A stretch of 64,000 nt of DNA from Toxoplasma gondii ME49 (lineage: Eukaryota; Apicomplexa; Conoidasida; Eucoccidiorida; Sarcocystidae), in NCBI RefSeq assembly GCF_000006565.2, contig NC_031478.1:6472212-6536211 (forward strand). Direction: 5' to 3'. The number at the start of each line of letters is the position of its first letter. Within the stretch, counting starts at the first letter, position 1. The notes beneath the pieces are model-generated. The model did not search any database. It had not been told where the DNA came from and saw nothing but the letters and a program-made list of their open reading frames with translations. Position numbers and translations under genes: made by a program. This document shows, piece after piece, positions 59,421-64,000 of this stretch.

Positions 59421-62400
59421 ATATGTGAGCTGAGATAAGAACGTCAGCGAAGCCAGCGTATATGGGTTACTCGAAACGCAAGCTCTAGCCCGCGGGTTTC
59501 AGCACGGAACAACACAACAAAAGCAGCCCCATGTTGATACGCATTGCTTTCGCAGTTCGGAGCAACACGGCACTGAAGAACTGCCAGCAACTTTCTATTT
59601 TTGTGATCGCTAGTGGGTGGGGTGTTCACCGCTTGTGCGGGTAAATAGTGATACATGCTAGAAAGGAAACGAACGTAAGTCTCGCAGTCATTCGCGGCTC
59701 CGTCGCTTTGGGATTGCAACGTTTTGTTATCATGCCGCTATCTCACAACCTGCTGGCGCCCCACACGTCGTCGCCATCGTCACGCCCTCTCAAACGTACA
59801 AAGAGCAACGGAGTCCGTAGGAATCACTCCTATTTCTTCCCCGGGATGTCCCCTGTTATCGCTCTCCACGCGTCATACCTACCCGTAGACACGCTCTGTC
59901 GCAAATATCGGCCGGGACCGGCGGCAGTAACTCACCCTCGAGGGCAGAATCGTTGCTCTCGTGTCCCATGTTTCTCACAACCAGTCGCTCTAGTCTATTT
60001 TGTCTTTTTTTTACCCCCTTTTCCACTTTAAACTTCGCACAAATGGACACCTGGCTCTGTACCGCGCGACTTCCTTTCGGGACCTCCCTACACTTCTTGT
60101 AGAGTCTCCCGCTATCCCTGGTGAACACGTCTCCATCAAGATTCCTACAGGGAGGGATTCTCGCTGAAAGAAGCCTTTGTTCCCGCCAGCTAGGCGGTAC
60201 AGGAGGGTCACACAGCCGGGTTCGTGGCTCCTGCTGCTATCGCTGCGTAAGCGGCTCCGGCAATCCCCTTCTTCTATTTCCACTCTCTCCTGCTTACGGT
60301 TTCTCGGTTTCTACACCGCTGATTCGCTCCCGCACAACGGCAGCTCTTCCGTAGGTGGGCGTGAGGAACCTGTCAATGCGGGACTGGGTTCCTCGTGCTT
60401 CGCCTGCGCACCCAAGCATGCGTCGCTAGTGTGGCCACGAGGATTGCTTCGTGAGCGATTCGCGTCGGCAGTCACAGTTCTGTTAACCGTCCTTTTGAGG
60501 TCGCTGTGCTCCCCGATACCGACAGGACGGACTTTGTGTCGAAAGCCGTGGAATATTGGGGGTTTCCCGAGTACGGGTGCTCCGCAGGGTGGCGTTTCCA
60601 CCAGCTGAGGTCGCGTGACCGCTCTGAACACCAGGGGGAAAAAGTCGTACGCTGGAGCGTGTGCTGGTAGGCTTAGCGCACCGGGTGCAGAGTTTGTGTG
60701 TCTGCTCCCAGGATCTTTTTCTCTCAAGAGCCCCGCAAGCGTGTAGTTGTCGCGGAGTTCATCTCGTTTCTGCGTGGCGCTGTGTCCGTTCCGGCTGTGT
60801 GTAGAACTTTCTAGGCTGTGCGGCATCGTAGAGTTTTAAAAAGCCCTTCCAGTTGTGAGGTACTCGGTGGAACAGGAGCGCAACTGCCGCATCAAGCAGG
60901 AGTCTGTGCGTCGCGAATGCCCACTTGCGGCGATACACAGTGACCGCGTAGTTCGGCACGAAATGAACCTGGCAAGCGGTCACGCGTGTGGCATTTTCGA
61001 ACGCGGTGAGAGCGTGCCAGCGTTTTGACCCTGTGTTCAGCGACCTGCCTCCAAGTTTGTGCCGGAAATCAAAGGAGCTGCTTACTCGTCCGTAGTCTGT
61101 CCGCGGGGGCCGGGACGCGTTTCGTCCACTTCGTAGATTGGGAAGAGACGAGGTGAATACCAGCGATATAGGAGACAGAGGGGCAGAAATTCGCAGGCCA
61201 GTTACCTTCCCACGTCGGAGCAGACGCTGCCGCGGGCAGCCGACACCCTTCGCGTCGAAAACAGGGAACAGAACCGTTCGTTTCGATGAATTTTTGAGAT
61301 GCACACGATAGCATAAACCGGAGCGGTCGGGTCACTCGGAGGGACGGAATTTGGGAACCGACCCGCCGTCGGCAAGGGCGGGTGTTGGTGAGAAAGTGCG
61401 GCGTGCGGGAAAAGAGTGGTCGGGTCGCGGGCAAACTGCGTGGTGGAGCGTAGCTACACCAGTCGTTTCTTTGCGTCTCTGTCGCAGGATCTTTTCTCCT
61501 ACTGCCTTTCTTTTCGCGGGTTTTAAGCGTGCGATTTTCAATTGAAGTACCTCTGTCGTTCGAGCTTTCTGCGTGTCAGCTCCGCGAATTCCTTTTCGCG
61601 TGACAGGAAAAGGGGAGCGAAGCGGACGATATCGAGGGTGTTCCTGCCGTCACAGCCGTTCTAGAGCAGGGTCGCATGGAAACAGACCTGCTGACAGATG
61701 GGGCAAGTGTGAGGCATGTATGTTGTTGGAAACACCGATGATCGACGGGCCGGGGCCGGTATGAAAACGCACTGAGGGCGAACTACTTCGGAGACGCGTG
61801 TGTCGGTCTGTTTCTCTTCCATTTCCGGAGAGGAACGCGGAAACGGCGGGTTCCGTGCGTAGCCTGCCTAAGGAAAGAGACACGCCAGCGTGTTCTGATG
61901 GGCTGTCCTGGGTGTCGCGCGACGGAGGCTTTTCTCCGGAAGAGAACCAGAGACACAGAAAATCGCGAGCTGTAGGCTACGTCGACAATTCCCAGCCAAG
62001 GCTTCCATTCCTGTAGGAAATCCGTGACTTTTTGTTGTATGCTGATCTGGTTTTTTCGACTTTGTGAGTTTTTTGACGGACACGCCCGTCCAAATCGTTG
62101 CGGTTTCTTCCAAACCCGCGTCCCTCGCCACGGTTTCCACTCACTGGCTTCCGTGGTTCTGCTGCTTACGTCTACCCGAAAACTCCCGGGTCGCGGGTTT
62201 CGTAGGAAATAGTTTCGTTTTGGCGCCTGGGGAGGGCAGCAGCTTCTGGCGCGCGCGCGCGTGCTGGGCTGAAACGCGACGAAGTCCGCTGTGAGTGTTG
62301 CTGTTTCTCTTCTCTCGTCTGCTGTTTTGAAACCTGCAGCTCGTTTCGCCTCTCTGGCCAAGCAGGAGAAAGCAGGCTACGTGTTTCTGCAGTTTCTGGT

Positions 62401-63700
62401 TTCTGTTGATCGCTCGTTGGCGCTTTGCTCCTGCACCGAGAGCACTGTCGCGACCCAGTTTCTGACGGCGGAGAGAGGTGCGCGCGCACCCTGCCTCTCG
62501 CCCCTCCCCCCGCTGTGAGCACTTTCGGTTCCATGAAAATCGCGAAGAAAACTGGGCGGGGGGTTTTGCGCGCACGTCAAGTGAATTGTCGTAAGCGAAG
62601 CGAGGGCCTGCGTTCTTTTCCCAGTTCTTTTCGCTCTTTTCTTTGCCAGAAACGGTTGCTCAACCCCTCCCGCTGTCGGAAAAGGGGAGAAACTCCGTCG
62701 CTGCGCACGCCAGTTTTCGGCCCCGTTTCGAGTTTTTGGAAAGCGGGGTGTGCGACCCCGCGAAAAATCAACTGAGAAGACCGGTTTTTCGGACCGCGAG
62801 GAAAAGTGCGGAGAACGTACTGACTCGGAAAAGCGAGCACTTCTCGTCTTGCGGATTCGTGCGCAGAGGCACTTTTTTCCGCGCGTTTTTTCTCCTTCTC
62901 TGATCTTTTTCGCGCTTCTGCTCCGAACCCGCGGCGGCACTCGCCGACCTAAAGTGCCATCTTTGCTTTTTGCTCGAGACGCGACCGTCGAGAAGGCAAA
63001 TGTCTGATTCCTCTGCGTTCTTTCCGTGTCGCGCTAGACGAGGGGATCGGGAAAATTCAAAGGACGACGCCCCTCTCTTCTTCCCAGCTCGCGCGCGTCG
63101 CACAAATACGCGGGTGCAGCGCAGGATTGAGTGTGCCCGCAAAGTGGGCTTTTTCGTTGCGGCGAAAGTTCCAGCGAACCTCTCTTGTTTTTCCTCACCA
63201 CTTTGAAGTTCCCTCGTTTCAACCAAACGCCCCGCTCTTTTTTGCGCAATTTTTGAAGCTGCCGGATTCTTAATCACTGGGAAGAAGAGGGATTCCTCGT
63301 CTCACGGTCAGCGCTGACAAACTCTGGGTCCCGTCTCCAAAGTCTCGCTTCCAGTCCGTCTTTCGTTTCCGTCTCTTTTCTCGCAAGTTTCGAGTCGAAA
63401 ACGTGGCTTCGGGGATTCTATTTTTTGCATGTTCGTGGGAACTTTCGTGCGGTTCTCGCCCTCTCTGGAAACGCAGCCTTGCACGATTCGAATCTGGGCA
63501 CTTGACTGATACTTGTATCCAAGAGCTTGACGAAAGAAACTGGGGGTTCTCCTGATGCATGTGGACGCGTGGGGAAGTGCTCTCTTTTGTGGCTGCCGAC
63601 GGGGGAATTGATTCGTTTTCTCTGCGGAGAAGCGCCAGGTTCTGTTGTGCGTCGCCGCCATCTCAGTCGTAAGAAACATCAGAGAAGCCAGAGGCTTCTC

Positions 63701-63958
63701 TCACTGAAACAGGGGCTTGTCGCTGCTTTCCCGTCCGATCTTCTGTGCCCTCTGCCCACGTTTTCCCTGCCTGACAAGCTCCAGCGTCTTCAACCGTCTT
63801 TGTAGGTCGACTCTCTTGGCAAGCCTTCCACGCTCAAGCTCCGGTCCGCGTTCACCGGGAGTCTGTCGACATAGTCTGCGTGCGGATGTATATACTCTGT
63901 AGATGCGGGTGTTTGTCTCCCCGAGTTCTGAAGGCTGTGGAGAGAGACAGTCCGGCAA
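63701..63958 (-). CDS. possible C-terminal exon of a gene entering from the right
   Basis: A minus-strand frame open for 85 codons ends in TGA at 63701. Its last part is strongly basic and helix-like: RGPELERGRLAKRVDLQRRL, then KTLELVRQGKRGQRAQKIGR, ending SSDKPLFQ. Acceptor-like CAGs occur at about 63850-63890 on this strand, so an exon start there is plausible. An overlapping alternative frame (YVDRLPVNADRSLS...) is also open for about 27 codons after the same acceptor, so the frame choice is unsure. No family recognised. Confidence 0.22.
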   Translation of the reverse strand: MPDCLSPQPSELGETNTRIYRVYTSARRLCRQTPGERGPELERGRLAKRVDLQRRLKTLELVRQGKRGQRAQKIGRESSDKPLFQ

Positions 63959-64000
63959 TCGTTGCTTGCGCCTCTGATGTGCCGACCTCTCTCCGACTTT

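Larger units (their letters stand above)
55832..63700. other. 7.9-kb region without a confident gene
   Basis: This stretch follows the exportin-T stop. It contains a purine-rich tract (about 56040-56345), a mitochondrial rRNA fragment (59271-59420), and a stretch from about 59640 to 61550 with several overlapping open frames of 120-190 codons on both strands but no recognisable motif. From about 62000 to 63700 there are frequent T- and A-runs in GC-rich DNA, the usual look of coccidian UTR or promoter sequence. No splice-linked coding model could be built. Confidence 0.5.

Noticed and set aside
62377..62940. 187-codon minus-strand frame rich in Arg and Ser
   Set aside because: No motif; it reads like the complement of T/C-rich UTR sequence.

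Overview
The window is nuclear DNA of a coccidian apicomplexan, most likely Toxoplasma gondii or a close relative such as Hammondia or Neospora. The evidence is intron-rich genes with GTGAGT/GTAAG-type donors and pyrimidine-rich CAG acceptors, coding GC near 55%, many GCATGC words, many (TA)n microsatellites in introns and spacers, TTTAGGG telomere-type words, and two pieces of fragmented apicomplexan-type mitochondrial LSU rRNA inserted in the DNA. There is no operon structure. Exon models here were built by eye from splice signals, reading phase and family motifs.

Layout: (1) 1-791, the apparent last exon of an unidentified plus-strand gene. (2) 1573-3639 (-), an unrecognised protein, probably mitochondrial, with a long P/G/Y-rich region. 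(3) 7013-10896 (+), a D-2-hydroxyacid dehydrogenase in five exons, with a mitochondrial rRNA fragment in its last intron. (4) 14595-18264 (+), Rab1 GTPase in six exons. (5) 19329-22103 (-), an asymmetrical Ap4A hydrolase (Nudix) in five exons. (6) 24249-26269 (+), a MAM33/p32 mitochondrial matrix protein in two exons. (7) 28188-30494 (-), a large, probably nuclear protein of unknown function. (8) 34614-36300 (+), a PRA1-family prenylated-Rab acceptor. (9) 39948-42754 (+), splicing factor SPF45/RBM17. (10) 45664-55831 (+), exportin-T, the tRNA nuclear export receptor, in about twelve exons. (11) 55832-64000, about 8 kb without a confident gene, containing a purine-rich tract, a second mitochondrial rRNA fragment and, at the right edge, a possible C-terminal exon on the minus strand.

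The genes are housekeeping genes. Two belong to ER-Golgi vesicle traffic (Rab1 and a PRA1 protein, about 16 kb apart) and two to RNA metabolism (SPF45, exportin-T). The remaining recognised genes serve mitochondrial or small-molecule metabolism. I found no CRISPR array, intact mobile element, tRNA gene or clearly new multi-gene system. The strongest non-genic signals are the two mitochondrial LSU rRNA insertions, a probable GC-AG intron in exportin-T, and an intronic open frame resembling a bacterial polysaccharide-deacetylase fragment.
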